Notes under the pieces: model-generated
What the model was told of the DNA's origin: nothing
Database searches by the model: none
Seen by the model: only the letters and a program-made list of their open reading frames with translations
Shown here: piece by piece, positions 54,124 to 62,442 of the stretch
Position numbering within the stretch: position 1 is the first letter of the stretch
Layout: the number at the start of each line of letters is the position of its first letter
Origin: Flavilitoribacter nigricans DSM 23189 = NBRC 102662
GTDB taxonomy: Bacteria > Bacteroidota > Bacteroidia > Chitinophagales > Saprospiraceae
Assembly (NCBI RefSeq): GCF_002646595.1
Contig: NZ_PDUD01000004.1
Coordinates: forward strand, 62,001-126,000
Reading direction: 5' to 3'
Length of the DNA stretch: 64,000 nucleotides
Program-made: the position numbers and the translations under genes

Positions 54124-54954
54124 ATGAAGTCTCCATACTTTTCTTTTTTGTTTCTACTGGCCTTCGCGGCCTGTAATTCCTCCGCCGATAGCGCGCAGAC
54201 AGCAAACGCAGACGATGCGTCTAACGCCAATCCCGGCAAAGCGCTGGTACGGGAAATGGTGGCGGCCATGGGCGGCCTGGATAAATGGCACTCCCTGCAG
54301 GATATCGAGTATACTTATACCTACCGGAATCCGGCTACGGGCCGGCAGGACGTTTCCACCGAGCGCTACGTTTACGACGGTGAATTGTCCTGGGCCCGAT
54401 ACACGGAGCACACCCAGTCGCTGATGCCCGATCAGCCGGGCGAGGTGATCCAGGGATTCGACGGCGAAACGGCCTGGCTGACCTACAAAGATTCTCTGAT
54501 GACGGAGCCCCAATACGTGAACCGGGCGATGTTCTCCCGGAAAACGAACTTCTACTGGCTCAATATGATGTACAAATTGCTGGACCCCGGTGTGCATTAC
54601 GAGCAGATGGAAGACCAGACCCTGCGAGGCAATAATTATCACCGCGTCAAGATCACTTTTGGTGACAATGTGGGCGATGCCCAGGATATCTACCTCCTCT
54701 ACATCAATCCGGATACCAAACTGGTGGATTATTTCCTCTTCACCGTCATGGCCTACGGGCGTAGCGAACCGTTGCTGACGGAGGTGACTTACGAAACGAT
54801 CGACGGACTGAAATTTCCGGCGATGCGTCGTTATGCTCCCGCCGACTGGGAGGGAACCGTAGCGGCGGATGCCAACTGGATGGAGGCCATTGTGCGGGAT
54901 ATCAAGACCAATTCCGGCTTCGAAACGGCGATGTTTGATCCCCCGGCTTCCTAA
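54124..54954 (+). CDS. Outer-membrane lipoprotein with LolA-like fold
   Basis: A 276-aa lipoprotein (signal FLFLLAFAAC, lipid cysteine at residue 17). After an Ala/Asp/Asn-rich linker the mature part reads as a half-barrel of long strands around IEYTYTYRNPATGRQDVSTE, EVIQGFDGETAWLTYKDSLM and YHRVKITFGDNVGDAQDIYL, resembling the LolA/LppX superfamily and DUF6503-type proteins of Bacteroidota. Such proteins may carry lipids. A ligand-gated channel homologue follows after 71 bp. Confidence 0.65.
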   Translation: MKSPYFSFLFLLAFAACNSSADSAQTANADDASNANPGKALVREMVAAMGGLDKWHSLQDIEYTYTYRNPATGRQDVSTERYVYDGELSWARYTEHTQSLMPDQPGEVIQGFDGETAWLTYKDSLMTEPQYVNRAMFSRKTNFYWLNMMYKLLDPGVHYEQMEDQTLRGNNYHRVKITFGDNVGDAQDIYLLYINPDTKLVDYFLFTVMAYGRSEPLLTEVTYETIDGLKFPAMRRYAPADWEGTVAADANWMEAIVRDIKTNSGFETAMFDPPAS

Positions 54955-55025
54955 AGCCCGGCGGGCCTGCATTCGGCCGGTAAAACGGTCTCCAATATCT
55001 GACGGATTTTTTTTAGCTTCAGGCC

Positions 55026-55991
55026 ATGAAGCTGACCCTTATCCTGTCTAAGATCCTTTTCCTGTGGATACTGCTGCTGCCGGCTCGTACGGGCCTGGCC
55101 CAGCCCCAGGAAGTACGTACCGGAATTTACCTGATCAACGTCTACGATCTGGACATCAATCAGCATTCCTATTACGTGGATTGCTACATCTGGTTCAAAT
55201 GGAAAGGGGAACTGGATCCGATGAATATCGAGTTCGTCAACGCCGTGGAGAAATGGGGCGCTACGGTGGTCCCGTTCTACGAAGAGCCGCAAGTACTGGA
55301 AGACGGTTATTTCTACAACGGTATGCGCTACGAGGGCCGCTTTTACCACGCCTTTGATCTGGAGCGATTCCCGTTGGATCAGCACGCGCTGGATGTGCAG
55401 ATCGAGAATATAGATTATTCCCAGGACTCGCTGGTGTACGTGGCGGAAGAGAACCCCACCTACGTTCGCGAAGACCTGGTCCTGCCGGGCTGGACTATTT
55501 TGGGCACCGAGGTGGAGAACCGGACCCACCGCTACCCGATCAATTTCGGCGAGACCGGAAAACCGGAAGCCATCTTCAGCAATTTCGTATTCGAGCTGCA
55601 ATTGCGCCGGCCCTTCAATTATTTCCTGCTTAAACTGCTGTTGCCGCTCCTGATCGTGATCTGTGTCAGTCTGGGTGCATTGCTGATCAATCCGGTAAGC
55701 ATCGACGCCCGGATCTCCCTGCCGATCGGTGGCCTATTGTCCGCCGTATTCCTGCAACAATCTTACAGTTCTGCACTTCCCGATGTCGGATACATGGTCC
55801 TGATGGACAAGATCTATCTGCTGGTATATGCCCTGATCGCGGCAATCCTGCTGCGCGTGGTCCTGATGGGCAACCGGGTCATCATCCGGAAAGAAGCGCT
55901 GGATATTGAGCAGGTACGCAAAAGCGACCGTCGGCGGATCGTGATCCTGACGGTTTTGCTGATTGCGGGGATCGGGCTGTTGCTGCTCTGA
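55026..55991 (+). CDS. Pentameric ligand-gated ion channel homologue
   Basis: A 321-aa protein with a signal peptide ending GLAQP, an extracellular beta-sandwich of about 165 residues and four membrane helices (about 199-221, 226-247, 258-281, 303-321). The beta domain has YYVDCYIWFKWKGELDP and the conserved FPLDQHALDVQIEN, and helix 1 carries the conserved proline (Pro207) in LKLLLPLL. The second helix (DARISLPIGGLLSAVFLQQS) would line the pore. There is no pair of cysteines for a Cys-loop, as in GLIC and ELIC. It is about the length of these prokaryotic channels. The ligand and ion selectivity are unknown. Confidence 0.85.
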   Translation: MKLTLILSKILFLWILLLPARTGLAQPQEVRTGIYLINVYDLDINQHSYYVDCYIWFKWKGELDPMNIEFVNAVEKWGATVVPFYEEPQVLEDGYFYNGMRYEGRFYHAFDLERFPLDQHALDVQIENIDYSQDSLVYVAEENPTYVREDLVLPGWTILGTEVENRTHRYPINFGETGKPEAIFSNFVFELQLRRPFNYFLLKLLLPLLIVICVSLGALLINPVSIDARISLPIGGLLSAVFLQQSYSSALPDVGYMVLMDKIYLLVYALIAAILLRVVLMGNRVIIRKEALDIEQVRKSDRRRIVILTVLLIAGIGLLLL

Positions 55992-56202
55992 TAGACCGGC
56001 CGTTGGTATTCGGTAGGTAAGTGGGTGCGATCGTTTTTGGGAAAGTACCCTTAAAGCTTTCCTTCTCAGACTCCTGTCGTCTAAATTGCCGACCCCGATA
56101 GTGGTAATTTGGGAATTTAAACTAACTTTACTAAGTCCTGCTTCCGCAGTTCGGAAGCGGCTTGCCGCCGCTCTGATGTTCCGGCCGGAAACCGGAAAGA
56201 AA

Positions 56203-58941
56203 ATGAAAAACCAACCTATGCACCCTATTTACAAGTTATTGATAATTGGGGCTCTTCTGATGTCCAGTGTATTGCTCCCCGCCCAAAACCTGGAAGATCT
56301 CAAGATAACCGCTACTTTTGAAGCTACTCCCACCGCTGAGGTACTAAGTACCATTCAGGCAACCCATCCCGTGGCTTTTTACTTCCGGTCGGAGGATCTG
56401 CCGTCCGCGCCGGTGAGCATTACCTTTCAGGAAACTCCGCTTCCGGAGGTGATGAATCGCTTGCTGGCCCCCGGCGGGCTGGAATACCTGATCTATCGGG
56501 ATTACGGTATTGTGATCTTTCCCGCAAATTACCTGACCGCAAATTATACCGCCGATTTCTATCAGGCCCTGGACCAGCAGTTGTCCGGTGGTGCGGACCC
56601 GGGCAATCAGGATCCGGACCGGACCATCGGTAGCCTGGAGACCATGCGGCCGTCCGGACGGGCCCGGATCAGCGGGCAGATCCTGGACAATCAGACCGAA
56701 GAACCCATTATCGGCGCTACCTTGTTCTTTACCGATATCAATGCCGGTACGGCTACGGATGTGGACGGCAATTTTCAGATCGAAGTCCCCAGCGGACGCC
56801 ACGATCTGAGTATTGAATACGTAGGGTATCAGAAGATCATCGAATCCGTAGCCGTGCTGGGGGATGGTGAATTACGGGTCCGTTTGGAAAAAGAAGCGGT
56901 CAATCTGGAGGAAGTGCTGGTAAAAGCCGAAGCGCTCGACGTCAACGTGGAAAGCACCCAGATCGGGGTAGAGCAGCTGGATGTAAAATCCATTAATAAA
57001 TTACCCAGTTTCCTGGGGGAGGTCGATGTAGTCAAAAGCCTGCTCCTACAGCCCGGGGTAAGCACCATCGGAGAAGGAGCCATCGGCTTCAACGTTCGGG
57101 GTGGAGAAGTGGATCAGAACCTCATTATGCAGGATGACGGCATGCTGTTCAGCTCTTCGCACGCGCTTGGATTTTTCAGCTCTTTCAATACGGAACTGAT
57201 CAGTTTCGTGACTCTCTATAAGGGCAACCTGCCGGCGCAGTTCGGCGGACGCCTGGCCTCGGTACTGAATGTGGAGATGCGCGACGGTAGTTTCCGGGAT
57301 TATCGCCTCAAAGGCGGAGTGGGCCTGGTATCCACGAAGGTGAGTTTTGAAGGGCCGGTCGTTAAGGAAAAAAGTTCTTTTATCACGGGCTTCCGGAGCA
57401 GCTATTCGGATTGGGTACTGAATTTTGTAAAACTACCCGAAATCCGCCGGAGTTCCGCCAAGTTTTACGATCTCAATTTTCGCTACACCCACCGGCTGGA
57501 TGAGAAAAACACCCTCTCGCTGGCGGCCTACTCCTCCCACGACCGCTTTACCTACAACGAGCTTTTCGGTTTCGACTACAATACCCTGATGGGTCAGGCG
57601 ATCTACAAAAAGATCTTTTCGGACGATCTCTTTTCCAAACTGTCCTTTACCGCCAGTCGTTACGAAAGCACCCAGCTGGACCTGGACGGCGCAGATGCTT
57701 CCGAACTGGACAACAATATTACTTACTACAAGATCCGGGAACAACTGACCTATACGCCTTCGCGCGAATTGCAGTGGGACGCCGGCATTTCCTCCATCCT
57801 CTACCAGGTAGAACCCGGTGCGATCAGTCCGTTGGGCAATCTCTCCCAGGTCATTCCCGGTGAACTGGAAAAAGAACAGGGCCTGGAATCGGCGGCTTTC
57901 CTCAACGGCAACTGGACGCTGAGTCCGGCCTTTTCCATCTCCGGCGGTCTGCGTTTTGCGGCCTATCAGTTTCTCGGCCCGAAAACGGTATTTGAATACG
58001 CTGATCCGGAAAATCCCAGCGGGGAGAATGTCGTAACGACCACCCGCTACAATAACGGCAAAGTGATCGCGGCCTACACCAGCCTCGAGCCGCGCCTGTC
58101 CATGCGCTACCGCCTGGGCCCCAGCGCTTCGGTAAAAGCCGGATACAGCCGCACTTCCCAATTTATCAACCTGATCGCGAATACCAATACGCCGACTCCG
58201 AACAGTCTCTGGCAGTTAAGCACCGATTACATCCGCCCGCTGCGCTCCCACAACTTTTCTGTCGGTTATTTCAAGAATTTCGATAACAACAACTGGGAAA
58301 CCTCCCTGGAGACTTACGGCCGCCTGATCGACGATCTGTTCGATTACAAGGACTTTGCCGATCTGACGATGAACGACCAGCTGGAAACAGAGTTACTGGG
58401 CGGTATCGGCCGGGCTTACGGTCTGGAAATGAGCGTGCGGAAGCGGGAAGGTATTGTCAACGGTTCGTTGAGTTATACGTTGTCCCGGACCGAAAGGCAG
58501 GTGGAGGGGATCAACGAAGGCAACTGGTTTCCCAGCAACTTTGACAAGCCGCACGATTTGAGCATGGTCTTTAATTTTCAGCCCAACCAGCGCTATACCC
58601 TGACTTTCAACTTTATTTACGGTACCGGTCGGCCCACAACAGCACCGATCGGTTCGTACGTGGAGGTGAACGATCTGGTGGTGCCGATCTACTCGGATCG
58701 CAATCAGCTACGGGTACCCGATTATCACCGGCTGGATCTGGCCTTTACCATGGGACAGAGCCATAAAGTGAACAAAAAGGTCAAGACGAGCTGGACCATT
58801 TCGCTTTATAACATATACGGTCGGGCCAATGCCTTTTCGGTATTTTTCACCCAGCGGCCATTCAATACCCCCCGGGCCAATAAACTATCGGTGCTGGGCA
58901 ATGTATTCCCGGCCCTGACCTTCAATTTTGAAACGATATGA
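56203..58941 (+). CDS. TonB-dependent receptor with STN domain
   Basis: A 912-aa receptor from the ATG at 56203 (MKNQPMHPIYKLLIIGALLM); an upstream ATG at 56086 is unlikely. Signal peptide ends LLPAQ. An STN domain follows (about residues 30-90, LSTIQATHPVAFYFRSEDLP), then a carboxypeptidase-like domain (ISGQILDNQTEEPIIGATLF), a plug (GEGAIGFNVRGGEVDQNLIM) and a barrel ending ALTFNFETI. Its stop overlaps the first DUF4249 gene by four bases (ATGA). STN usually signals to FecR/sigma, but none is nearby; the three DUF4249 lipoproteins downstream are likely surface partners of the receptor. Confidence 0.9.
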   Translation: MKNQPMHPIYKLLIIGALLMSSVLLPAQNLEDLKITATFEATPTAEVLSTIQATHPVAFYFRSEDLPSAPVSITFQETPLPEVMNRLLAPGGLEYLIYRDYGIVIFPANYLTANYTADFYQALDQQLSGGADPGNQDPDRTIGSLETMRPSGRARISGQILDNQTEEPIIGATLFFTDINAGTATDVDGNFQIEVPSGRHDLSIEYVGYQKIIESVAVLGDGELRVRLEKEAVNLEEVLVKAEALDVNVESTQIGVEQLDVKSINKLPSFLGEVDVVKSLLLQPGVSTIGEGAIGFNVRGGEVDQNLIMQDDGMLFSSSHALGFFSSFNTELISFVTLYKGNLPAQFGGRLASVLNVEMRDGSFRDYRLKGGVGLVSTKVSFEGPVVKEKSSFITGFRSSYSDWVLNFVKLPEIRRSSAKFYDLNFRYTHRLDEKNTLSLAAYSSHDRFTYNELFGFDYNTLMGQAIYKKIFSDDLFSKLSFTASRYESTQLDLDGADASELDNNITYYKIREQLTYTPSRELQWDAGISSILYQVEPGAISPLGNLSQVIPGELEKEQGLESAAFLNGNWTLSPAFSISGGLRFAAYQFLGPKTVFEYADPENPSGENVVTTTRYNNGKVIAAYTSLEPRLSMRYRLGPSASVKAGYSRTSQFINLIANTNTPTPNSLWQLSTDYIRPLRSHNFSVGYFKNFDNNNWETSLETYGRLIDDLFDYKDFADLTMNDQLETELLGGIGRAYGLEMSVRKREGIVNGSLSYTLSRTERQVEGINEGNWFPSNFDKPHDLSMVFNFQPNQRYTLTFNFIYGTGRPTTAPIGSYVEVNDLVVPIYSDRNQLRVPDYHRLDLAFTMGQSHKVNKKVKTSWTISLYNIYGRANAFSVFFTQRPFNTPRANKLSVLGNVFPALTFNFETI

Positions 58942-60047
58942 GGGCGATGCAAGGGAGTGGGAACAGGGGTAGCTGGTGGATACTGCTGCTGGGCGCCTTA
59001 CTGTTAGTGGCCGGTTGCCTGAGTGAAATAGACCTGGAAGTACCCGAAGCTGCTGATACCAGCATCGCCATCCGGGGCCGCCTGAACGTTGGAGAAATGC
59101 CCCGGGTGTCTATCCGGATCACGGATCTGGCCGGATTTAATGCCTCCAGTATTCCCCAGCCGGTTTCGGGAGCCTCCGTGGTGCTGATCGATGAATTTGA
59201 CCGCGGTGTGGATGTGCCTATGGTTCGCCCCGGTATCTACGAGCTGGATCTGTCAACGGGTACCTCCGGCGTGGAAGTGCGTCCGGGTAGGGCCTACCGT
59301 TTATCGGTTTCCACCGCAGCGGGTGAAAATTTTGTGTCGGATTTCGAAACCCTGTACCCGGCGCCCGAGCCCGCAGAATTGCGCTACATCAGTACCCGGC
59401 GGGATGTGCTCAATGAGGTGAATAATATAGTGAACCGGGAATTTGTCCGCTTTTTGCTGACCACTCCGGTTGTGGCGGCGGGAAGCAACGATCGATCCTA
59501 TCTCAAATGGGAATTTACCGGCACCTACAAATTTCCGGAATCCGTAGTGGCGAGCCCATTTCCTCCCGGTGCCAGAACCTGTTACATAACGGAGCGACTG
59601 CAGTTGGAGGATGTGGTAACGTTTGACGGCAGCCGGATCGACGGCAATGTACTACGGGATTTCTTTATACTGGAAGAACCTTTTGACTATCGCTTTTCGA
59701 ATGGATTCTACCTGACGGTGCGGCAGCAGTCGTTGAGTGAACGCGCTTTCCGGTACTGGCAGGAAGTGGGGAAAGTGGTAGACTTATCCGGCAATTTTTT
59801 TGAAACGCCACCGGGAAAGGTCAAGGGGAATTTTCAAAATGTAGACGAGCCGGAAAAAGAAGTGTTCGGCTTTTTCTATGCCTACAGCGAAACCATCGTA
59901 CGGCTGTATGTAGATCCGGGGAATGAACCGCCGATGCCCTTTTGTCCGCTGACGACAGCCAGTATCTCCAGTGTGGATACAACCTGTCTGAATTGTTTAC
60001 TGCGGTCAGGGAGTACCCTGATCCGTCCGGCATTCTGGGAAGAATAA
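58938..60047 (+). CDS. DUF4249 lipoprotein, copy 1
   Basis: A 369-aa lipoprotein (signal LLGALLLVAGC, then LSEIDLEVPEAADTSIAIRG). It matches DUF4249, found almost only beside TonB receptors in Bacteroidota and thought to be a surface ligand-binding partner. Conserved points shared with the next two genes are TCYITERLQLEDVVTFDG, YDYR-FSNGFYLTVRQQSLSE, and a C-terminal cysteine group (PFCPL...CLNCLL) before PAFWEE. It overlaps the receptor gene by four bases. Confidence 0.85.
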   Translation: MRAMQGSGNRGSWWILLLGALLLVAGCLSEIDLEVPEAADTSIAIRGRLNVGEMPRVSIRITDLAGFNASSIPQPVSGASVVLIDEFDRGVDVPMVRPGIYELDLSTGTSGVEVRPGRAYRLSVSTAAGENFVSDFETLYPAPEPAELRYISTRRDVLNEVNNIVNREFVRFLLTTPVVAAGSNDRSYLKWEFTGTYKFPESVVASPFPPGARTCYITERLQLEDVVTFDGSRIDGNVLRDFFILEEPFDYRFSNGFYLTVRQQSLSERAFRYWQEVGKVVDLSGNFFETPPGKVKGNFQNVDEPEKEVFGFFYAYSETIVRLYVDPGNEPPMPFCPLTTASISSVDTTCLNCLLRSGSTLIRPAFWEE

Positions 60048-60152
60048 ATGTATACTGCCCGGCAGCCCATTGGAGGGATATTGGGAAAGCAACTGCGTAT
60101 TCAATACCCTTCACGGTGTTAGTTGATGAATTGAACGAAAAAATGAACATAC

Positions 60153-61232
60153 ATGTCATCTGAAAAATTTGTGTGCCCTTACCGGGCACTGGCCTGGGGA
60201 CTTTGGCTTTTGTCCGCATTTTTAGGAAGCTGCCTGAGTGAGATCGAGCTGGAGGTGCCGGATAATGAAGGTGATCAAATTGCGATACGGGGTGTCGTCG
60301 TCGCTGCAGATACTTCGGAAACTTCCTACGTGGAAGTGAAGGTAAGTTATGTTTCCAGTTTCGAGGATACGGATGGTCCGGATTTCCTGGAAGGGGTAAG
60401 TGTCAGTCTGATGGACGATCTGGGCCACGAAGTAGATATTCCCCAAAGGGAAGCCGGAGGATTTTATCTGAGCTTTCGCGAGGCCCAAAACGGCCTGTTG
60501 CCGGAACCCGGAAGGTCCTATCGTATTCGGGTAGTTACTGCCAGCAGTACCTATCTTTCCGACTGGGATCTGTTACATCCGGTGCCCAAACCGACGGGGG
60601 TTACCCAATCGAGTGAGATCCGGAATGTGCTGAACGATGTCGGCAATCTGGTGGAACGCGAATTCCTGAGCTTTCAGCTCAGCACCCCGATCACCAGTGA
60701 AGGGGAAGGCGCTTACCTCAAATGGAGTTTTTCCGGAACCTACCAGTTTACGGAATCAAAGGACCTGCCGCGGATCTGCTTTATCTCCGAACCGCTTAAC
60801 CTGGAAAAAGTAGTCGTGTTTAACGGAGCGGCCGCCCGGGAAGAAGAACTGACTGACTTTTTACTTCTGGAGAAACTGTATGATTACCGGTTCTTCGAGG
60901 GCTACTATCTGACGGTACGGCAGCAGTCCCTGAGCCGGGAAGCATTTCAGTACTGGGAGCGGATCGGAGAGGTAGTGAATCGCACCGGAAATCTTTTTGA
61001 AGCACCGGCGGGTAAAGTCCGGGGCAACATTCACCATACGGAGAATAAAGACGAAGAGGTTTTCGGCTATTTCTACGCCGTCGAGGAAGCACTGATTCAC
61101 TATCGGGCCGGTCCCGGACAAACGACTCTGTACTACCTCTGTTCACCCCAGGTGTCACCGATGCATGATGCCTGCCTGGACTGTACGGCGCATCCGCGTG
61201 CAAGTCTACAGCAGCCGGCTTACTGGAAATAG
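60153..61232 (+). CDS. DUF4249 lipoprotein, copy 2
   Basis: A 359-aa lipoprotein (signal WLLSAFLGSC, then LSEIELEVPDNEGDQIAIRG). It has the same plan as copy 1: ICFISEPLNLEKVVVFNG, YDYRFFEGYYLTVRQQSLSR, EVFGYFYAVEE and a C-terminal CLDC group before PAYWK. It is 105 bp after copy 1. The ligand-contact regions differ more than the framework, suggesting different but related ligands or parts of one complex. Confidence 0.85.
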   Translation: MSSEKFVCPYRALAWGLWLLSAFLGSCLSEIELEVPDNEGDQIAIRGVVVAADTSETSYVEVKVSYVSSFEDTDGPDFLEGVSVSLMDDLGHEVDIPQREAGGFYLSFREAQNGLLPEPGRSYRIRVVTASSTYLSDWDLLHPVPKPTGVTQSSEIRNVLNDVGNLVEREFLSFQLSTPITSEGEGAYLKWSFSGTYQFTESKDLPRICFISEPLNLEKVVVFNGAAAREEELTDFLLLEKLYDYRFFEGYYLTVRQQSLSREAFQYWERIGEVVNRTGNLFEAPAGKVRGNIHHTENKDEEVFGYFYAVEEALIHYRAGPGQTTLYYLCSPQVSPMHDACLDCTAHPRASLQQPAYWK

Positions 61233-61331
61233 CAGTTGAATCCAACAAATGCCTGGAATGAACAACTTTTTGCGTCGGCGCGTCCTGACCCTGGTGGAAA
61301 GATCGATCGATTACCACTAAAAATATTGAAT

Positions 61332-62441
61332 ATGCATTGTCCAACCTTTCTGAAATCGTTTATCCGGGTAGTGAGCGTGCTGCTACTCGGACAATGGGGA
61401 TTGTTGGGATGCCTGACCGAGATCGACCTGGAAGCACCCGAATCGGTCACCGCCCGTACCGCTATAAGGGGCAAACTGGTCGCTTCCGATCAGCCATACG
61501 TACTGGTGGAGATCACGAATGTTTCCGATTACCGGGCTGCGGATATTCCCGAAGCGGTCATCGGCGCTGAGGTACTGCTGACGACGGATGCCGGTGAAGC
61601 CGTGCTGCTGCCCATGCGCAGGAACGGAGAATATTATCTGGACCTCAACCAACCGGGACCCCTGAGCCCGGATATCGGTGAAAATTTTCAGCTGACGGTT
61701 ACCACTCCGGAAGGGCGGACCTATCAGTCGGATTGGGAACCGCTGCGACCGGTTCCCACCCCGGCCGGTATAACCCAGGTGAGTGAGACCAGAATGGTGC
61801 TGAATAATGTGGGTAATACCGTAGAGCAGGAGTTCCTGCGGTTTTTGGTTAATACGCCCATTACCAACCCGGAGGACGGGACGGGGGCTTTCTTAAAGTG
61901 GGAATTCTCGGGGGTATTCCGCATTACCGAATCCACTCTGGATCTGCCGATACCGCCCCAGGCCAAGATCTGCTATATCCGGGAAGTAGTCAACCTGGAA
62001 AACGTGGTGGTATTTAACGGCAATGCCGGCCGAACCGAACAACTGGAATCCTTTTTCCTGCTGGAAGAACCTTACGATTACCGCTTTTACGAAGGATATT
62101 ATCTGACGGTGCGCCAGCAATCGCTCAGCGAAAATGCTCATCAGTACTGGGCAAAGATCAGTGAAGTGGTTAATCGATCCGGTAATTTTTTTGAATCGCC
62201 GGCCGGCAAGGTGACCGGCAATTTTCGGAACGTGGTCGATACGGAAGAGGAAGTGTTCGGCTATTTCTACGCAACGGAAGAGATCACCCTGCACTACCGG
62301 GTACAGCGGGGAGAGAAACGCATCTTTCCCCTGTGTCCCACGCTGGTCAAACCGGACGCGGACGGGGTAAATTATCTGTGTTTTAACTGCCTCGACCACC
62401 CGAAGAGCAGCGAAGAGAAACCGGCATTTTGGATAGATTAA
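61332..62441 (+). CDS. DUF4249 lipoprotein, copy 3
   Basis: A 369-aa lipoprotein from the ATG at 61332, which gives a clean signal (VLLLGQWGLLGC, then LTEIDLEAPESVTARTAIRG); an earlier in-frame ATG at 61236 would precede it with a non-signal stretch. It keeps ICYIREVVNLENVVVFNG, YDYRFYEGYYLTVRQQSLSE, EVFGYFYATEE and a C-terminal CFNC group before PAFWID. The region is 99 bp downstream of copy 2 and one base upstream of the MG2-like gene. Confidence 0.85.
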   Translation: MHCPTFLKSFIRVVSVLLLGQWGLLGCLTEIDLEAPESVTARTAIRGKLVASDQPYVLVEITNVSDYRAADIPEAVIGAEVLLTTDAGEAVLLPMRRNGEYYLDLNQPGPLSPDIGENFQLTVTTPEGRTYQSDWEPLRPVPTPAGITQVSETRMVLNNVGNTVEQEFLRFLVNTPITNPEDGTGAFLKWEFSGVFRITESTLDLPIPPQAKICYIREVVNLENVVVFNGNAGRTEQLESFFLLEEPYDYRFYEGYYLTVRQQSLSENAHQYWAKISEVVNRSGNFFESPAGKVTGNFRNVVDTEEEVFGYFYATEEITLHYRVQRGEKRIFPLCPTLVKPDADGVNYLCFNCLDHPKSSEEKPAFWID

Positions 62442-62442
62442 A

